From Neospora caninum Liverpool (taxonomy: Eukaryota > Apicomplexa > Conoidasida > Eucoccidiorida > Sarcocystidae), in NCBI RefSeq assembly GCF_000208865.1, contig NC_018386.1, positions 1,674,001 to 1,738,000 of the forward strand: DNA of 64,000 nt, read 5' to 3'. Below, piece after piece: positions 22,860 to 33,975 of the stretch. The notes beneath the pieces were generated by a model. The model made no database searches and was not told the DNA's origin. It was given only the letters and a program-made list of their open reading frames with translations. Numbering within the stretch: the stretch's first letter is position 1; each line of letters opens with the position of its first letter. The translations under genes were made by a program, and so were the position numbers.

Positions 22860-24017
22860 TTAGAAGGAGCCCGCAAGAAACCCCGCTAGCAGAGCCGCTC
22901 CAGAGGCTGTAGCTATTGCGTGCGGAGAGGGCGATGCAGTGGAGGCGGAGTTGGCCTTCTTGACAGTCACAAGCACACGGCAAGCGGTAATCCCAGTCAC
23001 AGAGTGAGGTATACTATTCGCCTTTTTGGTGTTTTCCGTAGATAGTGACTCCGGAACACAGGCTACGAGCAGGCTCTGGTCTTCAGGCGGGAAGTCTGTC
23101 TTGGGGATAGTTAGAGTAGCGGAGATGCCCTTTTGTTGTGTGCTCCACCAGCTGCTGTCAAAAGTTCCGAGAACATCGGAATAGTTCTTCTTTATGCATT
23201 GTTCCTTGCTTTCTGATTCGGGGGCGCAGTAGTGAGACGTGTAGTCCTGAGGATACATCGATGCGTCAGTGCCACAGTCGATGGTGAGGGTGTTTTTGTT
23301 TTCTGACATCTCCACTTCTACGGGCTTCGGGTTGCTGTCCTTGCCGTATGCGCAGGTGACTACATTTTTATCGTTTACTGATGATGGCCTTGCATTCACA
23401 TTCACTGTCACGTTGCATGGGGAGTTGGTAGCTTTTTGACAGCCGACCATGAATGATTTGTCGGTTCGAGGAAGGTCTGCTTCAGTGAGGGTGAGTGTCC
23501 GTTGTTCTCCCTCGTTCTGGGTTTCAGAATGGGGGATGTTCCACTGGACCGGGTTGCTTGTCCCGAGGAGGTCTTGCAGCGTCACAGGATTTCCCATGTT
23601 CTTCGTACCAATTGTGCAGGAAACGGCCCGGCTACCTCCTTTGGAATCGACTGCCTGTCCGTCGCAAACGTGCGTCTCTTCGGAAGGCACAAATGTGTAG
23701 CCATCACCTTGACATTGAACGGTGGCTGACAGGGTGCCCTGTGACAGTGAGAGCGTCAATGATGAGCTACTCGCCCTAACCGAGACCGGGTTTCCCTCCA
23801 GAGTGCATGTTGCAACATTTTCTGCGGTGTTCGTTTCCGCACCAGTATCGCGTGGCGAGGAAACCAAATTCCGACGCAGAAGACCCTCCACAGACTCGGC
23901 TGAAACAGCTCCTCCACCCGAAAACAGCAGAACTCCACCCATGCAAACTGCCACCAACTTCCGGGCTTTGGACCTGATCCCGCCACAACGATGCGCCATT
24001 CTGCTGGTTCTCGCCAT
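22860..24017 (-). CDS. SRS-6: SRS surface antigen, A-tail
   Basis: 385 residues, one exon. Signal peptide, LLRRNL, a six-cysteine D1, a six-cysteine D2, A-type tail. D2 matches SRS-2 and SRS-4 except for scattered changes: VNDKN for VDDKN, SENKN for SEDKN, GTDAS for GTNAS and STQQKG for STQQNG. D1 resembles SRS-4. It is the counterpart of SRS-2 in the 4-kb duplication. The start at 24017 aligns with the paralogues; the frame is open further upstream in untranslated leader. Confidence 0.93.
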   Translation of the reverse strand: MARTSRMAHRCGGIRSKARKLVAVCMGGVLLFSGGGAVSAESVEGLLRRNLVSSPRDTGAETNTAENVATCTLEGNPVSVRASSSSLTLSLSQGTLSATVQCQGDGYTFVPSEETHVCDGQAVDSKGGSRAVSCTIGTKNMGNPVTLQDLLGTSNPVQWNIPHSETQNEGEQRTLTLTEADLPRTDKSFMVGCQKATNSPCNVTVNVNARPSSVNDKNVVTCAYGKDSNPKPVEVEMSENKNTLTIDCGTDASMYPQDYTSHYCAPESESKEQCIKKNYSDVLGTFDSSWWSTQQKGISATLTIPKTDFPPEDQSLLVACVPESLSTENTKKANSIPHSVTGITACRVLVTVKKANSASTASPSPHAIATASGAALLAGFLAGSF

Positions 24018-24156
24018 TGCGTAGATTTGAATGAGGAAATGTGTAGCTTCCCTGTAAATATGACGAGAAAAAGACGGCAGGCGGACTGGAAAGTGAGAAG
24101 CAAGAGAACAGCTACATACTGTCCATGCGTCAGCGTGGAATGCTGGAGTGTGCCTG

Positions 24157-24223
24157 GCGGGCACTCATCCGCACAAGAATGTCGGGGAGCGGTTTAACCC
24201 ACTGGCTCGGGGGGTCGGGCAGG
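24157..24223 (-). promoter_or_regulatory. Conserved bipartite upstream element of SRS-6
   Basis: GCGGGCACTC at 24157 and GGCTCGGGGGGTCGGGCAGG at 24204, 140-206 bp upstream of the start. Confidence 0.6.
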
Positions 24224-25070
24224 GATCCCCGCCCTGTGTAGCGAGCAGTACGGAGGAGATAGCTCCCTTGATGAAGGTTGGCAAACTACACCTGTCACGG
24301 ATTTGTCTCTCAGCTTGAGAATGAAGAATACCCGCCACCGCAAAAATGCTGATGAAGAAGCTGCGTGTCGATATATACGTAGACATAATATCGTAGAAGT
24401 AGATTAGTGTGTAGAGTCAGTGTAATTACCGAGCACGGTTAGGAAGAATCGCCTGACTAAAACTGCAGCGGAGTCGTCTGTCTAAAATATACTCTTTCCC
24501 GTAGTGTGTGACTAATGAAGGGCCGGCACGAAACGGAGAAAGTCCCGCTAAACAACCTTCACACACGCTGCAGTGGTGGCAGGGCACAATTGTATTTGGT
24601 TACAAGGGTCTGCTGCGGGTCCAGGCTAAAACTTGGCGCTTGCCGGCTGCTCTCGGAGGGTGGCTGTTTCCTTCACGGAGAAATTCGTTACTCAATCTCC
24701 TTTCACGTGGGGGTTGTCTGTCGACAGGTCTTCTGAAAGCCCTCTCGTGGCGTTGTTGCCGAACAGTTCCGCACGCCGAAACGTTGACAGCAAAGGATGC
24801 TCAATGATGTACGTCAATCTAAGTAGTAGAACGTGAATAGCTCTGTTCTACCTAGAAGTTCTGTCCGCAGCGCGAAAGATCCTGCGTTACATATTACGTC
24901 TTCATTGTGTGCACGTTCCGGAAACCGTGTGGGCTGCAGGCTGGAACGCATCCACTAGCTGGGCTGGATCTGGCGAGCATGCGGTTGTCGCTGAAGATTC
25001 ACGATCATTCCTGTGGACCACTAATGGAGACATGTGTGCGTATAAATATATGCGTGCAGGCGCACTCTTA

Positions 25071-25176
25071 CAGCAGGACAGATATATGCATATTTACAGC
25101 AGGATAGTTATATATGCATATTTCCAGCAGGATAGTTATATATGCATATTTCCAGCAGGATAGATATATGCATATC
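25071..25176. repeat. Minisatellite, four units, copy of 15341-15446
   Basis: Same four-unit array with the TATGCATA core, part of the 4-kb duplication. Confidence 0.9.
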
Positions 25177-25767
25177 ACGTCCAGCGAGTATGGCCACGAG
25201 GGGTCGGAGAGATACAGAAGGTAGGATACGGCAGCCCTGTGCTGCGACTGGTGGAACAGGGAGAGGCGGGCGGGTCGACGCTCGTTCCACATTGTTATCC
25301 TGCATCCCCAGGAAACTCACTTCTATGCTTCCGTCTCGGAGAACGCCGGTGCACCCTTCCCACGGCTTTGCGAAAACCGCTAGAGTTATATTTCCGCTTG
25401 CCCCGTTGCTGGTGTCTGCGTTGGTTGCATCAGATGTTCATCCGCGTTCCTCTCTGGCGTGTACCTGCAGACCGTATCCGTGTGATTTTTCTGTGTCATG
25501 CAAGCGTCCGTCAACGAATCACATATGTCTTTGTTCGGACTTTGGCGATGATGTGACGCCCTCAGCTTCACCGTCGCTCCACATCGTTGTGCACGACACG
25601 AGAACGCAACGCACGAAGGAGGTTGCCCATTTAGAAGGAAAACACACACCTCGGAGAGGGGTGTGGAACTCCTGGGACCGTGGTTACCCTACACCACTGA
25701 GCAGCGAGTGGGAGAAGTACAGACAAAGAAGAAAGACTAAAAAGCATCTCTTAAGATACGAACATGC

Positions 25768-26928
25768 TTAGAGGGAACCCGAGAAGAGCCCCGCTAGGAG
25801 AACGGCTCCAGAGGTCGCAGCTACTGCTTGCGGGGTGAATGATACAGCGGAGGCGGAGCTCGCTGCCTTGACAGTCACAAGCACGCGGCAAGACGACGTC
25901 TCAGACACGGACTCAGTGAGGTTCTCTTCCCTTGTGGACTGGTCTGCGTTCTGTGTTTTCGGGACACAGCCTAGAAGGAGGCGCTGATCTTCAGGAGGGA
26001 AATCGGTCTTCGGGATAGTCAGAGTAGCCTGGGTTTTGTTTTCTGTATTCGTCCACCAGGTGCTTGCAAACGTGGGAAGAACATCAGAGTAGTTAGCCTT
26101 GGAACAGTCCTCGAATGTGTCTCCCTCGGGGGAGCAGTACTGAGATGTGAATTCAGCAGGCTGCATAGATCCGCCCTTCCCACAGTCAATGGTGAGAGTG
26201 TTTTTGTCTTCCGACATCTCGACTTCTACGGCCTCCGGGTTGCTGTCCTTGCCATATGCACAGGTGACAGCGTTTTTGTCATCTACAGATGATGGCTTCG
26301 CATTTACGTTCACTGTCACTTGGCACGACTTGTTTTCCCCAGCCTCACCGCTTTGACAGCCGACCATGAATTTTTTGTCAGTTCGAGGAAGGCTTGCCTC
26401 GGATAGCTCGAGCATCCGAGATTCCCCTTGATTCTTGCCGTCAGAAGAAGAGATTGCTTTCCACTGGACCGGGTCATTTGTTCCCAGGAGTTCTTGCAGC
26501 TTTACCGGGTTGCCCATGCTAGTGTCTCCAATCGAGCAGTTAGAGGAATTCAGTTCTTTGCTGGCAGTAGCTTCTGCCACGCAGACTGTGGCCGCATCCG
26601 CCGGCAGAGCTTTCATGCTTTGACCCATGCACTCTAAGGTAGCGACGAGGGTACTCGATGACAACGTCAACGTCGTGGCAGGCCGAGTGACGGCATCCCC
26701 GCTGCTTGCCACCGTACAGGTTGCGACAACACCTGCGATGCCGCTTTCACCCTGTGCGTCGCTTGAGTCTGGAGACAACTCCCGACGAAGCAGACCCTCA
26801 ACTGGATCTCCAGCAACAGCTCCGCCATTCGAAAACAGAAGAACTCCGTCCAAACAAACTGCCATCAACTTCCGAGCTGTCGACCTGAACCCTCTACGAC
26901 GGTGTTGCGTTCTGCCCGTTCTCGCCAT
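25768..26928 (-). CDS. SRS-7: SRS surface antigen, SRS-5-like D1 with B-tail
   Basis: 386 residues, one exon, starting MARTGRTQH at 26928. Signal peptide, then LLRREL. D1 is a close relative of SRS-5. D2 and tail belong to the SRS-1/3/14 group (segments ANYSDVLPTF, TNTENKTQATLTIP, tail ending LFSGSL). The cysteine pattern is complete, six plus six. With SRS-5 it shows the same D1 type joined to two different D2 types. The 5' flank resembles SRS-5 and the 3' flank resembles SRS-3 and SRS-10, so the switch point lies inside the gene. Confidence 0.93.
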   Translation of the reverse strand: MARTGRTQHRRRGFRSTARKLMAVCLDGVLLFSNGGAVAGDPVEGLLRRELSPDSSDAQGESGIAGVVATCTVASSGDAVTRPATTLTLSSSTLVATLECMGQSMKALPADAATVCVAEATASKELNSSNCSIGDTSMGNPVKLQELLGTNDPVQWKAISSSDGKNQGESRMLELSEASLPRTDKKFMVGCQSGEAGENKSCQVTVNVNAKPSSVDDKNAVTCAYGKDSNPEAVEVEMSEDKNTLTIDCGKGGSMQPAEFTSQYCSPEGDTFEDCSKANYSDVLPTFASTWWTNTENKTQATLTIPKTDFPPEDQRLLLGCVPKTQNADQSTREENLTESVSETSSCRVLVTVKAASSASAVSFTPQAVAATSGAVLLAGLFSGSL

Positions 26929-28368
26929 CGTGCATATTTAAGTGGCAAAGACAACCTGTGGAGTTAATTAAAGTAAAATGGAGAGGAAGCGGAAGTTGTG
27001 GGACTGAGAATTGAACTACCAGAGAATTTCAACGTTCTATCAATCGAGTCGCAGCCCGAAAAACGTGGCTGCTCAGCGGGCACTCGCCAAGTACGAAATC
27101 AGGGAGAGGCTCCATCTGCTGGCTCGGGGGGTCGGGCACGGCACGGCATCCCGCATTCTTTTGGGACAGAGAAGGCAAATTCCATGATGAGGGAAGAAGG
27201 CTACGGCACACTGGTCAAGGCACTGCCTCCCTACTTGCAATGTTGAGCAACGAAAGACAACAAAAGTGAGAGGGAACCTTCCTTTGATTCAGCAGATCCC
27301 ATCAACTCGTCGCACTGACCCGTTGGCTGACTACGCAGTTTGACCCGGCTGGCTGGGGGGAGGGCTGTCTACTCGGCCACACTGCAGCTCTGTGGTGTGC
27401 AACAAATTAACCTTTTGATTCGACGAGTGAATTTATGTTCATGAACCGAGCTTCTTTGCGTGGACAAGACTCTATTGTGGCGAGGAGGCTCTATTTATCT
27501 CTGGAGGTTCTAGTTATCCGTGGAGACGATATGTATTTCTGCCGGTTTCGCTTTTTCAGAGTGGCAGCACTTTTTTTGTCAATAGCGACGGTGATACTTG
27601 TCTGTTTCGATTGTGGAGAGGCATGGCGTGGAGTGAGTTCGTTTTCGGGAGCCACAAACGTCAGTTGCCGAATACCTAGCCATTCGCAAGGCTGCAGTTT
27701 GAACGAATGAGTGTGGAAAGTCCCCGTGCCCACGTCTCTACAGGGCCTCATGCTGTACACAGCAGATGCTCTGGTTTTTTACTGGACTGCTTAAGACAGC
27801 TAAAAAGTGTTGGATTTCAATATCCTAATAACTAAGGTTACTCGGCTCCGGTTATGTGCTAGGCGTACGGTATCGTGTGAAATAACTTTGGATGAGAAAC
27901 ACGCACGCTTTATCAGAGGGAGAAAGTGTGCAGGCGTGAAATGTAGAGCATGATCCGTCAACCCACAAACCGGAGAGACTGTGTACCTGTTTTACATACA
28001 TGAGTGTGAGTTTGCGTGTGTAGAGGTTTGAAAAAAGTGAGCTCGGTCCACACCCTCCAGAATATAGGAATTGCTGATGTAGCCTTCACCGGACACGTAC
28101 GCTGCACACCATCACGCACTTGCGTTGGCGTGTGGAAATCGCCACTGACGTGACGCGCGAGGGCCTCCTGAACGCACCACATCCATGCCACCGCCTCTAC
28201 GATGCGCGACATCCAGGCGGATCTGTCGGTGGGAACAGGGGAATACCTCACGGAGCGATGTATGGTGAACGCCAGAAAATGCTGTCTAGCACTCGTCCTT
28301 AGATTATGGGAGAAGTGCGGACATGCGGGACAATTTGCGTCTCCAGAGATTTGCAGACCATGTTCTGC
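26929..28368. other. Intergenic SRS-7/SRS-8
   Basis: Contains the SRS-7 upstream element and a diverged version of the common spacer (for example around 27420-27660). An imperfect inverted repeat (about 28242-28262, ATACCTC...GATGTAT) sits about 107 bp past the SRS-8 stop. No independent gene is seen. Confidence 0.5.
27076..27141 (-). promoter_or_regulatory. Conserved bipartite upstream element of SRS-7
   Basis: GCGGGCACTC at 27076 and GGCTCGGGGGGTCGGGCACGG from 27121, 148-213 bp upstream of the start. Confidence 0.6.
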
Positions 28369-29529
28369 TTACAAGGAACCTCCAAGAAGCCCCATTAGGA
28401 ACGCCGTTCCAGAGGCTGCATAAACTACTTGCGGGGTGAATAAAGCAGAGGAGGCGGAGCTCGACGCCCTGACAGTCACAAGCACACGACACGTCGTCGT
28501 GGCCGACTCAGACTCAGTGAGGTCTCCTCTTTTTCCCGGGCCGTCGGCGCTCTCAGCTTTCGGTATACAACCTAGAAGGATGCTCTGGTTTGCACGTGGA
28601 AAGTCGGTCTTCGGGATAGTCAGTCTGGCCGGGGAACCGTCGTTCGCTTCACTCCACCATCTGGTTTCAAACATGGGAAGAATATCAGAGTAGCTGTTCT
28701 TCGTGCATCCATTCAATTTCTCATCGGCGGGTGAGCAGTACTGAGTTGCGTATTCAGTAGGCTGCATCGATCCGTCGCTGCCACAATCAATGGTGAGAGT
28801 GTTTTTTTCTTCCGACATTTCGACTTGTACGGCCTTCGGGTTGCTGTCTTTGCCGTATGCACAAGTGACAACATTTTCGTCGTCAACAGACGAGGGTCTC
28901 GCATTGACATTCACTGTTACTTTGCATGACGAATTGGCTTCAGGGTTATCCTGTTTTTGACAGCCGACGAAAAACGACTTGTCGGTCCGAGGGAGATCGG
29001 CCTCTACCAACTGGAGTGTCCGCTCTTTTCCGTTTTCACTACCACCTGACACGTCAGCCTCTGTCCATGTAACCTCGTGAGATGCACCAAGGAGCTCCCG
29101 CAGCGTGATAGTTTTGCTGAACTTGTGGGGACCGATTGTACAAGCAGCTGAATCGGGGCTGACTGTAGAGACGTTTTCCCCTTCACATACTTTTTTCGGA
29201 TCTGTCGGCGCGGCTGTGTTGCTGACACCCAAACATCGCAACTGGACATTGAGGCTGCTCCTTGACAACGTCAGTATCGCGGGAGTTGCGGCGACTTCTG
29301 TGCTACCGCTAGCTTTGCATGTTGCGACGGTAGTTGACTCGCTTGGACTGTCTGTCACGTTACTTGAACGTGAAACCAAACTCCGACGAAGAAGCCCCTC
29401 AACCGGCTCGGCAGCAACAGAGCCTCCACCCGAAAACAGCAGAACTCCGCCCAAACAAAATGCCATCAGCTTCCGGGCCTTCGACCTAAACCATCCACGA
29501 CGATGTTGCACTCTGCCCGCTCGCACCAT
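28369..29529 (-). CDS. SRS-8: SRS surface antigen, divergent D1, B-type tail
   Basis: 386 residues, one exon, start MVRAGRVQH at 29529. Signal peptide with core MAFCLGGVLLFSGGG, then LLRRSL. D1 cysteine contexts are VATC, LRC, KVC, AAC, VGC, SSC; D2 contexts are VTC, IDC, QYC, NGC, LGC, TTC. It is among the most diverged intact members. The usual NYS sequon in D2 is NSYS here, so that glycosylation site is lost. The tail (ALFTPQVVYAASGTAFLMGLLGGSL) differs at several positions from the B consensus, so this copy seems less affected by conversion. Confidence 0.93.
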   Translation of the reverse strand: MVRAGRVQHRRGWFRSKARKLMAFCLGGVLLFSGGGSVAAEPVEGLLRRSLVSRSSNVTDSPSESTTVATCKASGSTEVAATPAILTLSRSSLNVQLRCLGVSNTAAPTDPKKVCEGENVSTVSPDSAACTIGPHKFSKTITLRELLGASHEVTWTEADVSGGSENGKERTLQLVEADLPRTDKSFFVGCQKQDNPEANSSCKVTVNVNARPSSVDDENVVTCAYGKDSNPKAVQVEMSEEKNTLTIDCGSDGSMQPTEYATQYCSPADEKLNGCTKNSYSDILPMFETRWWSEANDGSPARLTIPKTDFPRANQSILLGCIPKAESADGPGKRGDLTESESATTTCRVLVTVRASSSASSALFTPQVVYAASGTAFLMGLLGGSL

Positions 29530-29704
29530 TGTGTGTGTACATTTGAATGAGAAGCTGGCGAGTTGCCTATGAAAAATTTGGGCAGATGAAAGGCACCGGA
29601 TTGACTATCGGACGCAAGAGAATCTTTGCATTCTAAAAATAAATATATTATCAACTTATTTTCACCTGCCAGTCACAGATCAGCGTGGAATGCTCGACTT
29701 CTCG

Positions 29705-29775
29705 GAGGGCACATATACGCGCAAAAAAGTCGGTGAGCATCTGCAGCCGGTTGCTCGGGGGGCCGGGCTCGGGGG
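29705..29775 (-). promoter_or_regulatory. Upstream element of SRS-8, diverged
   Basis: Box one is reduced to GAGGGCAC (29705) and box two is TTGCTCGGGGGGCCGGGCTC (from 29751). At 176-246 bp from the start it is farther away than in other copies. Confidence 0.4.
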
Positions 29776-31162
29776 TACCTCCGGAACTCCGCAGGAAAGA
29801 GGAGGGAAATTCCGTGATAAGGTTGGGGACACCCACACACTAGACGCAGCTTTACCTTACACCTTGCAAAGGTTAACAACGGATGGTTACACAAGTGATA
29901 GAGAACTTCCATACAATCCAGCAGATCTCATCCATCTGTCGGCCACACTGACTTCTCGCATTGCCTACCGGATTGACAGATTTGTTGGGGGGAGGGTTGT
30001 CTACTCGGCCACACTGCCGCGACCTCAGCGATACCGTGTGAAACACATTAACCATATATTCTTTAGCTTCACCGAAAAGACTTTTAACCGAGATACATTT
30101 TCTGGACGAGACGCCAACGCGGCGACGAGGCTCTATTTATCTCTGGAGACGATATCTAATTGTTCACCGGTTTTGGTCTTACAGAGTGGAAGCACCTTCT
30201 CTGTGTGTAGCGGCGGTGATGCTTATTTCGATTGCAGCGAGACATGGTGGTGGGTGAAGCGATTTTTCGGAGTAACGAGACTCAGTTGCTGATGTGCGGA
30301 TCTTGTGATGAAAATCAGATGTTATTTTCTAGACAGAGAAGGCGTGAAGGTGTAAGCCGCGAGACACAGACAGCTAGAAACCAGCGAACCCCTCAAACAA
30401 CGAGAGTCCATCTGATGCCGCCGATGGCCGGCTAGCAGCCCCTGGTTTGTTTCGAAAGGGTTGCATCGTTGCTTCAAGAGGGTGCAGAGTGGAGGTAGCC
30501 TTGTCATCTCCACTTTGTGCCTTTCTGCGGCGACGTGGACGAATGATACGTTTTCATATTTGTTTACGTTCCACTTGGTAATATGTCAACATACGAACTG
30601 GTACATGTGTGTGCTTTGATTACATGGGCGAGTGTGAGTTTGGTTTGCGTAGAGATTTGAACAAAAGGGGTCCAGGTCCGGCGCATTAAATAGTGGCGGA
30701 ATCGCGTTTTGGCATATTATCGCGGACTGACACGTTGTAAAAGGTTTAGGTTTACCGAAAGAGGCACGAGTTACGCAGGGTGGTCCACGTAAGCGAGAAT
30801 TCATTGCCGTGAGTGTTGGTTATGATGATGAAGTGTGACTACCCCTTCTTCACCTGACGGGAGATATGGGCCCCTCGGCTTTCATTAATATGTTGCGCTC
30901 ATGAATTACAGTCGATCCGGTCAGAGAGGAATTAACCATACAAGCACGCACTTTCTTGATGTCCGTAGGTGCGGAACATTGGGCGATCCTTCTAGCCGGT
31001 GTTAGAGGCGCCTGCTACCCGCGCCTCTGTCAACACACCATGCGTCCCGTTTGCTTTACCGTTTGTTACTGACTTGTGGCACCTCAGACTCATAGATGTA
31101 ACTTTTACGCATGGGATGGAGCGCCACAACAAGAACATTCTGCGTCACTAGGGAAGAAGCAA

Positions 31163-31181
31163 TACATCTCGGGGAGATGTA
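31163..31181 (-). promoter_or_regulatory. Perfect inverted repeat in SRS-9 3' flank
   Basis: Arms TACATCTC and GAGATGTA around loop GGG, 112 bp past the stop. It is intact although the gene is broken. Confidence 0.55.
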
Positions 31182-31292
31182 TACAAGTTGAAAGACAACG
31201 GGTGGTGATCCCATACCAGCGCACACTCTGCTCGACGTGAGGACGAGAAAGATGGCGGCCCTCTTCAGAAAACCCGAAAATCGGTGGCCTGC

Positions 31293-32456
31293 CTAGAAGG
31301 ACCCCGCAAGAAACCCCGCTAAGAGAGCCGCTCCAGAGGCTGTAGCTACTGCGTGCGGAGAGGGTGATGCAGTGGAGGCGGAGTTGGCCTTCTTGACAGT
31401 CACAAGCACACGGCAAGCGGTAATCCCAGTCACAGAATGAGGTACACTGTCTGTGTGTCGGGATTCCTTGTCCGAAAGATATTTAGGAAAACAGGCTAGG
31501 AGCAGGCTCTGGTCCTTAGGCAGGAAGTCGGTCTTGGGGATAGTTAGAGTAACCGATGTACCGTCTTGTTCTGGACTCCACCAGCTGCTGTCAAAAGATC
31601 CGAGAAGATCGGAATAGCTCTGCTTTATGCATTTTCCCTGGCTTTCTGACTGGGGGGACGCAGTAGTGAGAGGTGTAGTCCTGAGGATACGTCGATGCGT
31701 CGGTGCCGCAGTCAATGGTGAGAATGTTTTTGTTTCCGACATCTCGACTTCTACGGGCTTCGGGTTGGTGTCTTTGCGGTTAGCACAGGTGACACCGTTT
31801 CTGTTGTCGACAGATGATGACCTTGCATTCACATTGACCTTCACTTTGCATGTGGAGTTGGCTCCCGGGTCACTTTTTTTACAGCCGACCATTAATGATT
31901 TGTCGGTTCGAGGAAGGTGTGCTTCAGTTAGGGTGAGAGTCCGTTACTCTCATTCGTCCTCATCATCAGAAAGAGCAATTTTTGTCCACTGGATCGGGTT
32001 GCTTGTCCCGAGGAGGCCTTGCTGCTCCACCGGTTTGCCCATGCTCCCGTTACCAACTGTGGAAGAATCGGCTTCGCTACCTCTTGTGGAATCGACCGCC
32101 TCTCCGTCGCAGACGTGCGTCTATTCGGCAGGCGCAGATGTGTAGCTGGCACCTCGACATTGAACGGTGGCTGACAGGGTGGCCTGTCACAGCATCAATG
32201 GTGAGCCACTCTCCGTAACGGCCCTCTCTCTTTCCTCCGGAGTGCATGTTGCAACATTTCCTACAGTGTCCCTTTCCTCACCGGCTCCGCCTGATCTTGA
32301 AACCGAATTCGGACGCAGAAGACCCTCAACCGGCTCGGCTGAAACAGTTTCTCCACCCGAAAACAGCAGAACTCCACCCATGCAAGCTGCCATCAACTTC
32401 CGGGCTTTGGACCTGATCCCGCCACGCCGATGCTCCATTCTGCTTGTTCTCGCCAT
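31293..32456 (-). pseudogene. SRS-9: full-length SRS pseudogene, A-tail
   Basis: Start codon, signal peptide and tail are all recognisable, but the reading frame is broken in several places. The N-terminal frame ends at a TGA (32187-32189) where paralogues read serine in LTLSQGTL. The middle of D1 is readable only in another frame (about 31928-32152). In D2 a one-base loss in the run after VEMSE shifts the frame, which is regained before SESQGKC. The LLRR motif has changed to LLRPNS, also consistent with loss of constraint. Confidence 0.92.
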
Positions 32457-32592
32457 TGTGTAGATTTGAGTGACGAAATGTGACGCTTATTTGTAAATAT
32501 GACGAGAAAAAGGCAGCTGGCGGACTGGAAACTGAGAGCAAGGGAATAGCTGCATTCTGTTCATGCGTCAGCGTGGAATGCTGGAGGGCCTG

Positions 32593-32659
32593 GCGGGCAC
32601 TCATCCGCACAAGAATGTCGGGTAGCGGTGTGACTCGCTGGCTCGGGGGGTCGGGCAGT
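32593..32659 (-). promoter_or_regulatory. Upstream element of pseudogene SRS-9
   Basis: GCGGGCACTC at 32593 and GGCTCGGGGGGTCGGGCAGT from 32640, 137-203 bp upstream of the start. It is preserved despite the broken reading frame. Confidence 0.55.
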
Positions 32660-33410
32660 GCCCGGCACCGCAAAAATGCTGATGAAGAAGCTGCGTGCCG
32701 ATGTGTACGGAGACATAAGGTCGTAGTTGTTAGAGTACTGAGGAGAGTCAGTGTAATTACCGAGCACGGTTAGGAGGAATCGTATCACTGAGCCTACAGC
32801 GGAGTCGTCTGGGTAAAATATACTCTTTCCCATAGTGTGTGACTTAATGAAGGGCCGGCACGAAACGGAGGAAGTCCCGCTAAACATGTTTCACACACGC
32901 TGTAGTGGTCGCAGGGCAAAATTGTATTTGATTACGAGGGCCCGCTCCGTGTGCAGGCTGAAACTTGGCGCTTGCCGGCTGCTCTCGTGTAGTGGCTGTT
33001 TCCTTCATGGAGAAATTCGTTGTTCGGCCTTCTTTCACGCGGGAGTTGTTTGTCGACAGGCCTCCTGAAATCCCACTCATGGCGTTGTTGCCGAACAGTT
33101 CCGCACGCCAAAACGGCAAAAAGAGGATGCTCTATCCTGTACGTCAATCTTAGAAGTAGGACGTGAAAAGCGCCGTTCTGCCTAGAAGTGCCTTTTGTGC
33201 TTGTCCGCAGTGCAAAGGAGTCTGCGTTACAGATTACGCCTCCATTGCGTGGGCGTTCCGGAAACCGCGCGGGATGCACGCTGGAAGGCGTCCACTAGTT
33301 TGGCTGAATCTGGCGAGAATGCGGTTGTCGCTGAAGATTCACGATCATTCCTGTGGACCAATAGTGGAGACGTGTATGCGTACAAATGCATGCGTGCAGA
33401 TGTACTCCTA

Positions 33411-33485
33411 CAGCAGGACAGATATATGGATATTTACAGCGGGATAGATATATGCATATTTAGAGCAGAATAGACATATGCATAT
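33411..33485. repeat. Minisatellite, three units
   Basis: Three diverged units with AGCAGGA/AGCGGGA and ATATGCATAT cores, the shorter relative of the arrays at 15341 and 25071. Confidence 0.85.
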
Positions 33486-33956
33486 CACGTCCAGCGAGCG
33501 TGGCCACGAGAGCACAGAGAAACACTGTAGACATGATACGGCACTCTTGTGCTGCGACTGGTGATAGAGGGCGAAGCGGGTAGGGCGATGCTCGTTCCAC
33601 ATTGTTATCCTGCATCCCCAGGAAACTCACTTTCTATGCGTCCGTTTCGGAGAACTCCAGTGCACCCTTCCCACGGCCTTGCGAAATCTGCTAGCGTTCT
33701 ATTTCCGCATGCCCCTTGGCTGGTGTCTGTGTCGGTTGCATCAGCGGTTCATCCGCGTTCCTCTCTGGCGTGTACCTGCAGACCGTATCGGTATGATTTT
33801 TCTCTCCCATGCAGGTGTGGGTCAACGAATCACATATGTTTTTGTTCGGACTTTGGCAGCGATGTCACGCACCTCAGCTTCACCGTCGCTCCACATCGCT
33901 GTGCACGACACGAGAAAGCAACGCAAGAGGGAGGTTACCCATTTAGAAGGAATACT

Positions 33957-33975
33957 CACACCTCGGAGAGGTGTG
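33957..33975 (-). promoter_or_regulatory. Inverted repeat with paired changes in SRS-10 3' flank
   Basis: Arms CACACCTC and GAGGTGTG pair perfectly around loop GGA, 107 bp past the stop. Compared with TACATCTC/GAGATGTA, two base pairs have changed on both arms. Confidence 0.6.

Larger units (their letters stand above)
21610..25670. repeat. 4-kb segmental duplication, copy 2 (SRS-6 block)
   Basis: Partner of 11879-15940. Single-base differences are visible, for example one base missing at about 24416 compared with 14686. Similarity ends near 25670, where the flank changes to the SRS-7 version. Confidence 0.85.
24018..25767. other. Intergenic SRS-6/SRS-7
   Basis: Near-identical to 14287-15940 up to about 25670, including the minisatellite. 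Just before SRS-7 it carries an altered inverted repeat (about 25645-25660) in which two extra G residues interrupt the right arm. Confidence 0.6.
29530..31292. other. Intergenic SRS-8/SRS-9
   Basis: From about 30000 it is a further version of the spacer at 11.8-13.1 and 21.6-22.9 kb. No independent gene is seen. Confidence 0.5.
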
